Below are positions 22,601 through 33,952 of a stretch of 64,000 nucleotides of DNA, piece after piece. A program made the position numbers and the translations under genes. Position 1 is the first letter of the stretch, and each line of letters opens with the position of its first letter. The notes under the pieces are model-generated. The model had not been told where the DNA came from and made no database searches. It saw only the letters and a program-made list of their open reading frames with translations. The DNA comes from Protea cynaroides. Taxonomy: Eukaryota; Streptophyta; Magnoliopsida; Proteales; Proteaceae. The DNA is taken from NCBI GenBank assembly GCA_028583415.1, contig CM053276.1, forward strand, positions 129,490,951 to 129,554,950, given 5' to 3'.

Positions 22601-23100
22601 ATAACCGTATCTTGGATTCCTAATTGTCCCTAATAGCTAGTAAATTAAGTAACATAATTCCAAAAACTGTATTGGAAAATAAAATATGCTTCGAGACTAT
22701 AAAATCTTTGAAAAATAAGAAATCCCTTTACGTAGCTCTTCAAACAAAAAGTACTTGTAATTTGGGCGTTACAATTTGAACACCACGACAAGTCCTAACT
22801 CTTTAAATTTCGACAGAATATGAAAGCCTTTGAAGAGATGTTATCTTGTAGTTGTGCTTGTTACATGCAATTCTTCTATAACCTGAGAAGCAATATCTCA
22901 TTTGATTCAACGATAAGACAATTATTTGAAACATAAAAGGGGGTAGGTGGAGGAGAGGAACATATAACAAAGGCACAAAAATTCTTCGTGGTATATATCC
23001 AGAGATTTTGAAGCATCACAAGAAATTCATTGTAGCAAAAACACATTCGACAATATAAGGAAGTGGGTCTCAAGTTTGATATTTAATGAGGCTATTGTGG
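19621..23100. other. Gene-poor DNA with isolated exon-like pieces
   Basis: Pieces bounded by good acceptor and donor words occur at about 19827-19910 (VQALVLKHCLPPQMRTNAPA when read from the acceptor G), 20178-20243 (LENKLKYGLERVGYRYMKGS) and 20498-20590 (FKLICRCPYIGKKMLLCQTY). They cannot be joined into one frame, and no family was recognised. From 21340 to 23090 the DNA is AT-rich, with A-runs at 21377 and 22557 and only short open frames (for example 21532-21816). Confidence 0.3.
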
Positions 23101-23342
23101 ATGGTTCTTCTTATTAGCAAGTTGGGAACATCGATGATGACGTTCTGAGGGATATAGTAGAGGATCAAGCCAAATTAGTCTATATGATAATGAATCATGA
23201 TAAGCTTTCAAATGGTTTGGATAAAGATAAAGCTGCTGCACTTTTTCCGACCTTATGGTTCTTCTCGCTAGCAAGTTGTGAACATCGATGATGATGTTCT
23301 GAGGGATATAGTGGAGGATCAAGCCAAATTAGTCCATATGAT
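23101..23342. repeat. Direct duplication of an ~88-bp unit, period 154 bp
   Basis: ATGGTTCTTCT...CAAGCCAAATTAGTC occurs at 23101-23188 and again at 23255-23342 with few differences (for example TCGATGATGACGTTCTG versus TCGATGATGATGTTCTG). An unrelated 66-bp spacer lies between. Confidence 0.8.
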
Positions 23343-25670
23343 TGTCTGTGCAATGGCTTGCTTTGTTATGGATACGTTCCATTCTGAATCCAACAAAAGA
23401 ACTCGTGAAGCACTATTCAAAGTCTAAATTTCCTAAATTTGGACCCTAGACATGGATTCCACAATTAAAATATTAATTTCGTGCATCCCTTAATATCCTC
23501 ACTTTTGGACATTATATTTCACCCCATTACAATATAAAACTTAAAAACCAAGACCCAACCCAAACCAATACTACAACCTAGCCCAAAATCCAACCTGGCC
23601 TGCATTACTAAATCCTTGTGTGAGGTTCTAGTTTCAGTTGGGTTGGAATAGGAGATATCGAAATTTTTAGTATCAAATGAAGGTTTTGTGTGTGTGTGTA
23701 TACCCTCTTCACTTATGTGTGTATAACCTCTTCACTTAATGATAATGGAAGTTTGAAATTTTAGCAGCTTTTTGATACTTTTAAGCCATGGTTCTAGTTT
23801 GGGGCATGTTGTCTATGTGAATCCCTAGTTCTTCTTCTTTTACAACCTCAATTTTGCAGAATTTATGTGGTTCTACTCCATCCACTTTCAAGATCACTTT
23901 TACATAGACAGGATAAGCAATGAAAGAGAAAATTATTGTTGCCATGCTAAATAGATCTAATTTTTTTTTGCTGGGTATCTCTTCAATCCTCCAACCTAAA
24001 CCAGCCAATCCCTTAATTTTCTTTTTCTTTGCTCGAAAACCCTTTGACCTACTCACCTAATTCAGCCTCTTAGTTTCCAATATTTCATTTTATTTGAAAC
24101 CGTAATTTCCTGTTGTGCTTTGTTTTAATATAAAATTATGGTGGGGATGGATTTGTTTTCAGTATGAATATATTTTTATAATATTCAGGTCTTCTCCAAT
24201 TGCTTTAAAGTTTTACCTTAGCTTTGTTCGTATATAGTTCTTTATGTTTAAATGCTTTATTTGTCAAATCCTTCCTGTTCTCGTAAAGATCCTGTTTCTT
24301 GGACTCTTTGTGTGTTTCTACGGTGAGCATTTACTTTGCTCTTGCTTCTTTTAAGCAGGTTTCTTGCTTACATTAGGATTTTTTAAATATTTTAGTTAAA
24401 TTTAATGGTACTGTGGTTAGAGGATTTACCTTAGGAATAGTGAAGTTGATGAAAACCTCCGAGGCTCTCAAACCCTCAACCAGGACCAGGAATATAATCT
24501 CAAATGCTCACTTGCATGCATTCATAATATTGGTATTCCATCAATAGACATCACTGCTGTCAGAGGTTGAGATAAGCTCATCTCAGTGGTTTCATAGCAA
24601 TCCCGTTTCTGCAACTGTACTGTGCCAGAAGAGGTTATTTTCTTTTTACTTCACAACTTTCTTCTGTTTGGTCATAGCAACTGTTGAAGAAGGGTGCATT
24701 AGATGAATGAAGTTGGGAATGAGAGGGTATATAGATGTAGAGGTTCCCTAATGGATAAACATTACTTTCTATATCTTTTGTGGGTTTTCCTTGAGAAGCA
24801 ATTGCCTTGATGAAAGTAAACACAAAAAGGTAATTGAATATGGCAGATGTGCAGAACTGAAGGGCTTGGACTTCTCCTTGGCTCCTTTATTGCACAAGCA
24901 AGATCTTAACAGAACAGTCATCCACTATACAAAAAATATTCCCTCTGATTCCTCACATCCACAATATTTACTCCCTAATCTCTGCATCAGTATAATTTTT
25001 AGGAGAAGCGTGACTTTCAAAAACTCATTGACTTCTGACTTTTCATGCTTCTAAAATACTTCATATCATGAAAAGAGAGAAAACACTACTATAAATAAGA
25101 ACCAGAATTCCAACAGTAGTGATTAAGATTGACATAATAGAAGTAAGTAAATCGATCAAGTGGCCAAACTCTAAGGAAAAATTATTAAAAATTATTATTG
25201 ATGATCCAAGGCCATACATATTGATAGATAGAACTTCCATTTATTTGCTGAATAGACAGATTGTCAGTACCCAGTTTTGCCCTGTAGGGGAACCTTGCTC
25301 CCGTTACGACATCATGTGCAATGGAAGGGACATTCTAGTCATTTAGGTTTTTCATTATGAAAAAATCGATAAAAAAACAATAATAATAAAATGAGTAAAA
25401 AAAAATTGTGTTTTAATTAATAATTCATTTGGATTTAGGTTATTATATTTTTATTTGGTTTGGTTTTATTTTAATGGGCTTAATCTAAAGAGGGGTTATG
25501 GAAACCCGTATAACAGGAGTGGGTAATGAAAGGGGCAAATTGGTAAATCGGGGGGCTGGGTTATAAACCAAAAAAAAAAAAAAAAGAGGAGGGCTGCTAG
25601 GATTGGGATTAAGAGAGAGAGAGAGACGGTGAGAGAGAGAGTTGGAGTGGAAGAGGGGGAGGTCAACACC

Positions 25671-25700
25671 TCATCCCTCATCCCTCATCCCTCATCCCTC
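25671..25700. repeat. 7-bp minisatellite (TCATCCC)4
   Basis: Four perfect tandem copies of TCATCCC inside the LTR, directly downstream of a GA-rich tract. Confidence 0.85.
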
Positions 25701-26631
25701 TTTCCCCCACCGACATAACCACATCCATTTTAATTCCCCCAAAACCCGCTGCTCCCATCCATCTCGAGCCTCTCCACCGTGCTACACAACACCTACTTTC
25801 TCTCCCTTTGATCGACACATCATCTCCTTGAACCCACCCCACTGATTATCCTACGGCCTACCCATCTACCGGTTGGCTGCTCACTATCAAAAGGAGAAAG
25901 TGAGGGCAGGAATCAAAGGGGAGGCCGAAAAAATCTGGGGAAGAGAAGGGGCTGAAAAAAAATCTGGGGGATGGAGAGGAGCAGAAAAAAAAAAGGTTTC
26001 GATTGAGAAGAAATGGCAAGAGAAAGTTGAGAAGAAAGAAGATTGTAGCATAGGAAGAAGAACTTACCTGCTGGTCATCGCCCAGGTAAGTCTTTCTTTC
26101 TTTTTCCTGTTTAGCATTTATATGGTTTTTTTTTCTGTTTTAGAACTCTGAATGTTTCTCTGTTAGGTTACTTGTGCTTTTATAGGTCTTCGATAGCCTC
26201 TCTTCTTAGTTGATCCCATCGTTTGATTTGCCTTCCCGTTTACATATTTTTTCCTTGTAGTTCAAACCTGAGTACCATGGAATAAGTAGTTAATCTTTGT
26301 CATTTTTATTTGTTCTTTTTCTGTGCTTTTATTGATTTATTCATTTTAGTTCACATCAGCCCGATATTTTTTTTTAGAAATCTAATTCTTTTTCGTCTTC
26401 TTGCTTTCATTTTTTTTGTTATCATTCCCTTCTGTTGTTATATTTATTTTATCCATGATGTATCGGTTTGTTTTTTTTTCTTCTTACTATTGAATTGATT
26501 CCTCCCATGTAAATTTAACGGAGTGCATTGCTATATTTCTTTTACTCTTATTTGTTTTTTCATTTGCCTCTTTGCCTAGTCTTTTCTTTGCTGTCTCCAT
26601 TATCTAAAGCTTGTCGGTGGTTTGTCTGTGG

Positions 26632-26742
26632 TTGTTGTATATTGGGTCTTGTTGTAATCCATGTTTGTAGTATACTTGTTGTAATCCATGTTTGATGTAT
26701 ATCTGTTGTAGCCCGTGGTTTATTGTGTACTTATTGTAACTT
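26632..26742. repeat. Degenerate ~35-bp tandem repeat in the LTR
   Basis: The phrase TTGTTGTAATCCATGTTTG and its variants (TGTTGTAGCCCGTGGTTT, TTATTGTAAC) repeats three to four times. Confidence 0.6.
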
Positions 26743-27710
26743 CTTATAACTAAACGGTGCTGATTGTAACCTGCTTACGCATGGTTTGGTCTAACTCTTG
26801 AACCAGACCAAAACTAATGCTTGGTCCAGCCCATTCTTCAATTGATCCCTATTTGGACCAGTCCATGTTTGGACTAATTCGTATTCGAAGCAGGTTTGGT
26901 TTGGTGTTTGAATTTAGTTAAACTATGTGCTTGATTTTGGTTTAATCCATATGTTCAATTTGGCCCGATTTTGTACTTCGTTTGCATTAATCAGTGCCTA
27001 GGTTTGTTAACCCATGTTGGGTTTAACTCTTGCCTAGGTATCCTCTTTGTGCTTATTGTGGTTCGGATTGTTGTTGTTCGTATGAATTTTCATGATTAAA
27101 ACTAGATACTTCCCATGATTGGATTTAATTAGTTGTCATTGTGTAGTTCCTATGTTCAAATGCATATTTTGTCTAACTCCACACGAGCCCATACCCCAAG
27201 TGATGTACCTCCACTTTAACATCTTCCTATATGAAATAGATGTATGCTTAGGGACACTATGCACGGGTGCACCATAGGCCCCACATTCATAACTGTGGTA
27301 CCTTTAGGGGATTTCAACGAGTCCCAACTCCGCATGAGATCCTGGATATCGTGCCGGCCAATGTGGGCCCACCTAGACTGAGGCCCGCTCATGCCCTAGG
27401 ATCGGATCCTTAAGCGAGTGGGAAATCGTTGTATCAAGAATGTATTAATGAAAAAATGCGATTGGGTAGATGTATGCATAGGATTGGTGGCCCGATGGAT
27501 GACCCACTTGGGTATCTCGAATGTGGGATGTGAGTGAGATATTAGTGAACCCCGTGTGTGGGGAGCTGAGGCATTTGACCTTTCCTGAGTATTGCCACGT
27601 GTGTCCATGGCTCGTCGCCATGGGAACTACGTTGGGCCTGATTCTTGAGGGACAAAGGTCTCGAGAGATACGTAGGCTGCGGGGGAGTTTAGTCGCTCCA
27701 CGCTCGGTCA

Positions 27711-28022
27711 AATTGAGGTAAGTTCCATATTGTATGGGATTACCTCATCGCGGGGGCTCCTTATGGTAGAAGTGCCTCTACACCCTGAGATGGGTTCTAC
27801 TGTTGTGGGAACATTTCTCCGCTTGATGTGTTCCAATATTTTGGGAGCATTATTTTCGCACACACTCAAATTGAGGTAAGTTCCATGTATTATGGGATTA
27901 CCTCAGTGAAGGGATTTCCCTGTGGAAGGGAATGCCTTTTATACTGAGATGGGTCTCACTGTTGTGGGGACATCTCTCACCATCGGATGTGTTCCATGAT
28001 TATGGGAGCATCCATCGCTTGG
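27711..28022. repeat. 158-bp tandem duplication inside the LTR
   Basis: GAGGTAAGTTCCAT starts at 27715 and again at 27873. Both units continue with GGGATTACCTCA, a GAGATGGGT-TCTACTGTTGTGG-like phrase, and GATGTGTTCCA...GGGAGCAT. A third partial echo (GGGATACGTTCCAATATTTT) follows at 28019. Confidence 0.8.
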
Positions 28023-28546
28023 GATACGTTCCAATATTTTGGGAGCGTCCCTCTTCTTGCACACACCTGGTACGTATACATCCGTCCAAACTGCGTTTGG
28101 CCTGATTCCCGCCGCACAGGGATACGTAGGTGGTCTGGGATTTCCCCAAACCTCGGTCATATGTTGTATATCTTTTTTTTCCTTTCTTTAGATGTATGAT
28201 TAGGCCGTTCATTAAATTCTTTAATTCATTTTGTGATTATTTTCTTGTTTAATTTTGTTTAATTTCAACTTATCCCATGCGTAGTTAGTAAAGAATTAGA
28301 GATCAATTTAAGGTTCCCCCTTCTACCTTGTATTGTATTTAGATAGCCCAAGTGTTCATAAACTATAGGAAGGGATAAGATTTAGGGAGACCGGTTTGAC
28401 CGGGTGAGTTGAGTGCCTAACACTTTCCCAACTCGTAATTTGGCGCTTACCTGCCTTTGGTGAGACGAGATAGCCATTCCATTGCATGAGTCATTAGAGT
28501 CCCTCCAAAGAGGGACAACATTTATAGGTCCTAGACCTTATCTAGG

Positions 28547-28556
28547 TGGCGACTCT
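28547..28556 (+). promoter_or_regulatory. Candidate retrotransposon primer-binding site
   Basis: TGGCGACTCT is complementary to a tRNA-Arg 3' end of the type ...GAGTCGCCA used by Tat/Ogre elements. It directly follows the presumed LTR end. Confidence 0.55.
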
Positions 28557-29644
28557 AGTCTTCTTACCCTCCACCGGCATGAGTGGATGGGATCTGGAGG
28601 TGAGAACTTTCTAGATCCCAGTTTGAGTGTAATGAGGATAGACAACTTTAACTACATACTAATTCAGAAATTAAAATTGAGGATTTAAATTTCAAATGAT
28701 TTCCCTGGTCCTCACACGGATCAATCGAAAAATGTGACCCTGCTGTCTGCACTAATAGAGTAGACTGAATTGACTTTGTATTTCTTCTGCAAAAGGACAG
28801 GAAAGTAGGCATGCATTTGGAAGCACATGAGTTTATGATCTAGGATTTCCTTGCCAGCACAAGTAACTAGCCACCTTAGCATCTTTGTTGCTTGCCAAGT
28901 TAAGAAATAGAAGGACTACCACCCGAATATCATCCAGACATTAGTTCCATACCGTTATTCACTTTTATTTTTATTTTCTGAACAGAGGAACTCATGATAG
29001 CTCTCCATACCCAGTGTTAGATCTCATCCTATGACTTTCCCAGTCATTAAGAAGACATATTTTGCCTAGATAATTGTTTTTGAGAGAGTGCTTCAGTGCC
29101 TCTTCCTTTTTTCTGGCAAACCTCCATAATCATTTGGACACGGCAGAACAGTTCTTTATGTCGGTGACTCCTTTTAAGTCAATGCCTCTCTTGCATGTTC
29201 TTGTATAAGTTCTCTTAGCCCAGATGATATAGTTTGTTTCCTCCAACCCGGACCAAAGGAAGTTAATCTGAACTTTATCAATTCCATGAACATCTGAAGC
29301 TGGAACAGTGAATGAAGATGGGAACTCAGCGGGAATATTTTTGAGGGTTCTGATAGAGTAATTTTGCCCACTTTTGATATGTATTTATTTTTCATCCACT
29401 CCAATTTTTCTTCGACATCTCAATTGCAGGCTTTCAAACAGATCTTTGCTTTCGTAAGAAGCCTTGGAGGGAAACCCATATTGAAAACTGGCTGGTAGAT
29501 CAGCCACATTTTGCACATAATCTATAGCGACAGTTTTACATCGACAGCAATTTACAGATACATCTTCAAAGCTTCAAAATATTACTGCAGACTAAAGGTT
29601 GTGATCATGTGGTCGAGAGAAGATATAGCACCACATGTCCCATG

Positions 29645-30400
29645 CGTAGTTAGTTAAAACGCGTTTTAAAGGCCGTTCCCATTTTTGTCTGTTTAAAACA
29701 CGTCTTGCCGTACCATTGTCAAAGGTCCGGGAAAAACATCATACGGCCCAATGAACCTTTAGAAAGGGTTTCTGTTTTTTTGTCAATTAAAAAAAAAAGG
29801 GATTGAAGCCCAAAATTATGAGACAAAAACCCAACACAAACTCAAATTTTCATTAATTTATTATGAACCCAAAAGCTCACAATTCAATATATAAAATAAT
29901 ATTTAATTCAACAACCGGAGCTGAATCTCAGCCATGCAGCTAATGCTCAGCTAAGAAGCCAAAACAAAGATGGCTGAAAATGAAAACCGTGGCCACTTCC
30001 TTAAAGTGCTTGCAAAGCTGCATCTTCCATGTGATTTATCATAATCGATTAATCTTTACTTCATTATTCATTAGTGTGGGGTTGTGGGTCATAACAAATG
30101 TAGATTGTAGACTGCTATTTCTTACTCTTTCTCTCTATATATATTTATGCTTGGAGCCTTAAAGAAATATAAAACATCAATTAATTTACTGGTAACATCA
30201 TAATTGTCTTGTCTCATTGATTTAGGTAATAAATAATTCCTCAATTTCTGAGTATATTGCCCATTTTTCCCCGTATCGTATTAGTTTTGATCCGCGTAAA
30301 ACTTATACCGTTCGTTTTTGTCTTTTTGACGTTCTCAAAATGTTTAAAATTCGTACCGTCCTGTTTTGTTTTTTTGCCCTTCCTGTTTTAACTAACTAGG
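29645..30400. mobile_element. 756-bp non-autonomous hAT-type element with perfect 8-bp target duplication
   Basis: The terminal repeats are CGTAGTTAGTTAAAAC (29645-29660) and the inverted copy GTTTTAACTAACTAGG (30385-30400), 15 of 16 matching. The flanks are GTCCCATG at 29637-29644 and GTCCCATG at 30401-30408. The empty site survives once in copy A as GTCCCACG (12559-12566). There is no coding capacity. The subterminal DNA repeats GTTTAAAAC-like and GTACCGT-like words on both sides. Confidence 0.9.
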
Positions 30401-30550
30401 GTCCCATGTTGGAAGCATGAATAATTTGTATGATATCTTATACTAACTACAAAAGAAACTATTTGGATTCATTGATTACATTAATAAGCATTAGAATATA
30501 CTTCAATGGTTCTTTGGATGAGCTAACTATTATGCATGCTGGTGCCATAC

Positions 30551-32632
30551 CAGTCATACAGAGCTGCTGTGCAAAAGCTCAAAATCCATGGTATGCAATC
30601 TGTTAGTAATGATGAAATTGATTCCTTTAGACTGCAGGTTTTTTCATGAAAAATTGAATCATGCAGTGCGGGTATTCATATATATGACTAGATTCGCAGA
30701 TGGGGAAACGTAGTTATGGAGCCTGCTGACCATGCAAGGTGGAGATCACTCTATCCGGAGTGGCCCAACCAATGGAGGCACACAGTGACATGGAGATTCT
30801 GGATAGTCCATCAAATGGGTACTTTTGGATAGTGCATGGTCAAATATTATGTTGACTAGGCATTTATTGAGATCTTGCTGGTTGCTTTTGTTTTGGCAGT
30901 GATTCGAAATCCATTTATCATCTTCAACAGTTCTCTTTATGTTCAGTTGTAGTCTATCGACTCTGTCTGGGATATAGCAATTTATTTGTTGATCATGATT
31001 GTTGCACGTTCTATACAAATGATGCCCAGAGGCAATGCTTTAGATAATGGGGAATGATCTAATCATGGCAAAGTAGATATTGATATCTTATTGATATCTT
31101 CTCATGCATTATAAGTTCTGCTGAAATTACATATTGGGATGACCAACTTTTATTGTGTTCTGAATTGGAATTGCAGTTCTGAAAGCAAATGAACTTTTCC
31201 AGACAAGGTACTATCCTCAAGCTCTCCTATGTTCAATCAGCAGTCTACAGAGGTCTCTTCTACAGGGTAAGTCATACAATTTTTGCATCTCATTCCCTTG
31301 AAAGTGGAGAATTATTTTCTTGTGGAGCGTAATTAGTGGAAATGCAGTTTCTCGTGTTCAAAACAGGCATTATACTTGCATTCTGTTTCTTGGTCCAAGA
31401 TAAAAATTGTTACATGTGAATACCAGGCTCTTACTTGAGTTTGCATAGATATAATTTTAGAAACAGTATAAGTTGACTGAGATTAGCTGTTCAATTTTAG
31501 CAGGAGTGAAACCAATTTCTGATAACTTTATCTGTTTTATTCTAGTATTTAGGTTCAGTCACTTGTTTTTTTTTTCTTGTGTGTGTGTGTTTTGGGTGGA
31601 GGGGGGGGATTCTTTTCTTTTCTGATTCTTTGTTTCTGCCAAGATTTTCATCTTTTCAAATATCTTTTGTTTGATTCTTTTCATCTGATTAACGCATTGC
31701 TGAGTGAGCAAAAATCTCCTTGGCAGGTTCCAGTGTTGTGTCCTGGTTTTAAGCTTTGGTTTTGTGTTTGCAGTTCTGGACTTGTTTTCAGGGCTTCACT
31801 GAGAGTCTCTTCGATTCATCAACTTTTCAACAACTTTACACAATTCAAATTCAAGGAGGCCAGTGACTAGAAAGGTTCACATATTGAGCTCGATCCTCCC
31901 CCCCGGCGGCGGTGATGTGTAGTGTTGGAACTACACATCCCCATCTGTGAATTGTGTTTCAGGGATATTGCAGCTATAAATCAATGGTGATAATCTTTTG
32001 ATAGGTACATGTGGAATAATATTGGATTATTGGAGGAAGCCTTCTCTTCAAGTTCTTCCCTTGAAGAACCAATCGCAGATATGTTACCCGAATTGGAACC
32101 AACCTTTGAGTTGTGGAGAAGACAACACCCAGGGGATGATCTCAGGGTTAGAAATGAGGTTAAATTCAAATCAAGGAAGAAAAGATGCATTCCAACTGAA
32201 AATAGGAGAATTTGTTGATGCTGGATTGAAGTAGTTGTTAAAGTCAGGATGCAGTTATGAGGGGGACAAGCCAATGCTGATGATGTGGATGACCAAAAGG
32301 GGCATAAGAGGCCAAAAGAACCAAAGATTGAACAACTGAAAGGGCTTTTAAAGTAAATGATCTTATTGATAAATTGCACAAAGCTCATAACGAGGAGGAT
32401 CTGAAACCCCATTTGGTGATGAAGACGAAATAGTTTAATCGGCATGAGAAAGCCGATCCCTACACAAAGGAGGTTGTGATATAAGGAGAACAATGACGAA
32501 GACACTGCTGCACCCAAACAAGTAACAGATTATCGTCTACCCTGAATCGTATAAAGAGGTTGAAATTAATCAAGAAACACTATGTAGTGTTTCCATGCAT
32601 TTTTATTCCCTTGATAAAATAGAGGGTCTTTC
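30551..32632 (+). pseudogene. Decayed duplicate of gene 1 (exons 2-5 remnants)
   Basis: Remnants correspond to exon 2 (about 30551-30592), exon 3 (31177-31266), exon 4 (31774-31874) and exon 5 (31963-32632). Exon 1 is absent. Visible damage: the exon 2 acceptor GCGTGCAG has become GCATGCTG; exon 2 lost its last 11 bases; exon 3 has base losses that shift the frame; exon 4 lacks about 24 bases (GGAGCCCAAG... in gene 1); exon 5 lacks about 50 bases near its start, has several frame slips and stops (for example GAAGTAG near 32228), and its final TGA is now TCA. The donor GTAAGT of exon 3 and the acceptor of exon 5 persist. It is not coding. Confidence 0.9.
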
Positions 32633-33085
32633 ATATTGAGGTGGGAACCCAAAAGTTCAACCTGGAAGTTTCATGGATGGGCTAGCTAGCTTGGAAGTTG
32701 TATCACTAACCTAAAGGTTGCTTTGAACTTTGAGGATCAAAAAGTGTTGAAGGTCTTGGAGAAATGGTTAACCCAATGGTCATGCTGTGGTGCTGTGGAG
32801 TAATTTTATTTTGTTCTAAAAAATCTTAGTTTTTGAATATAAGATGCCCCTGACTAGGAATTATTTTTGTAGAATCATCTTCCTAACTGCAATTTCTGCA
32901 AAGATGTCTAGTATTTTTGCCTCTAAATTCCAATTGTAAATTTTCTTCCTCTGTACGTTGTTTGGATTACTTTTTCTTCAGTGTTTTGTGGGAGTGTTTA
33001 CTTTTGTCCTGAAATGCTGGCAGTGTCCTTATATACTGGCCAGGACATTTAACTGGTAATTTGGCTAAGGTCTTGTTGATGGATT

Positions 33086-33697
33086 GTATAGTTTGGTCAG
33101 GTCTCTGTGTTTGAATCCGCAAGCCAGTAGTTCTGACTGCTTTGCTGTCAAAAGGAAAAGATTTAGTAACGATTGAAATAGTTCTATATTGTTGTTTATT
33201 CAAGAAAGAAAAATGATTTGATCTGAAAGCTCTGAACAGCTTCGAGGTCGATACATTTGGTCAACATCCAGAACAATAACACTGAATTTTCTAAGTTTTG
33301 ATTTTCAAAGAGCAACGTATGGGCTCAGAATGCTCTACCAAGAGGCAAGTTCATAAATCAAAAGAAAGAAAGAGTTCTCCAAGTATTTCATAATTTACTG
33401 TTTCTCTTTAAAGAAAGGATGTCCCAATGCATGAGGTCTTACCCTTGCAATATAGAGAGGTTGTTGTAATATGACAATTTTATTGTTAGACCCAGTTGTT
33501 GGTTATTCTCTCATCTTTTGAGGATTTCCAACATGGAATCAAATGATGTAATGGCTTATTCAATGGCTTTCGTTTTCTCCATAGCTTTCTTACTGTCAAT
33601 GTCTTGTTTGGGGGGAATTCGTGCATGGTACGGATGACTCTTTTTTTTTTTTGGGTACAAGCATAGGACAGTTTATCGTTCAATTTAAAAAGACATT
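33086..33697. other. Intergenic, no recognised gene
   Basis: AT-rich sequence after the end of the duplication. Short open frames on the minus strand (33486-33719) have no coding signature. A T-run lies at 33641-33652. Confidence 0.4.
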
Positions 33698-33700
33698 TTA

Positions 33701-33949
33701 AGGTGTATTTGGAATGCATTCTTAATCAAAAACACATTCTGAGATGACGAAAAACAATGTTTGGTATGCATTTGTTTCTTGAATCATGGAATGCGCTAAA
33801 GAATGCGGTTTGTTTTTTGGAACCAGCTCTTTACCCGATTCTACATTTGGAGCCCAGAACGGGAATACTTCACTCTTTAGTAAATTCTCATCCTATTTTA
33901 AGAATATATTTTCCATTCCTCATTTTGAGAATGTATACCGAATGAAGCC
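33701..33949. mobile_element. Tourist-like MITE (PIF/Harbinger type)
   Basis: The imperfect inverted ends are AGGTGTATTTGGAATGCATT and AATGTATACCGAATGAAGCC, flanked by TTA on both sides (33698-33700 and 33950-33952). TTA/TAA target duplications and ends of the type GG-T--TTTGG are usual for PIF/Harbinger MITEs. It is 249 bp and non-coding. Confidence 0.6.
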
Positions 33950-33952
33950 TTA

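Larger units (their letters stand above)
25262..28546 (+). mobile_element. Probable Tat/Ogre-like LTR (~3.3 kb)
   Basis: It begins TGTCAGTACCCAGTTTTGCC and is followed at 28547 by TGGCGACTCT, which fits the tRNA-Arg primer-binding site used by Tat/Ogre-lineage Ty3 elements (established knowledge). The length is right for that lineage. Internal GATACGTAGG words (about 27669 and 28122) recall Tat LTRs. It contains a (TCATCCC)4 array at 25671-25700, a GA-rich run at 25612-25640 and a 158-bp tandem duplication. Only one LTR is present. Confidence 0.6.
25086..28735 (+). mobile_element. Large insertion in copy B, truncated LTR retrotransposon
   Basis: Copy A reads straight through at about 11610-11630, whereas copy B contains 3.65 kb of extra DNA. 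The first 176 bases (25086-25261) are of unknown origin and begin with a small hairpin CACTACT...AGTAGTG. The LTR and a primer-binding site follow, then about 180 bp of internal sequence before copy A homology resumes at TCTGCACTAAT (about 28745). No gag or pol frame remains. Target duplications were not found. Confidence 0.6.
23420..33085 (+). repeat. Segmental duplication, copy B (decayed)
   Basis: Collinear with about 5430-15320. It lacks gene 1 exon 1, the LINE/hAT/SINE nest and about 400 bp near its left end. It gained a large LTR-containing insertion (about 25086-28735) and a 756-bp hAT element (29645-30400). The gene part is a pseudogene. The intervening 8.1 kb (15320-23420) contain unrelated elements. 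Confidence 0.8.

Noticed and set aside
23101..23342. CRISPR-like array
   Set aside because: There are only two long repeat units, in plant nuclear DNA; it is a simple direct duplication.
31981..32517. Minus-strand frame of 178 codons
   Set aside because: It is antisense to the pseudogene exon 5; the sense strand aligns to gene 1.
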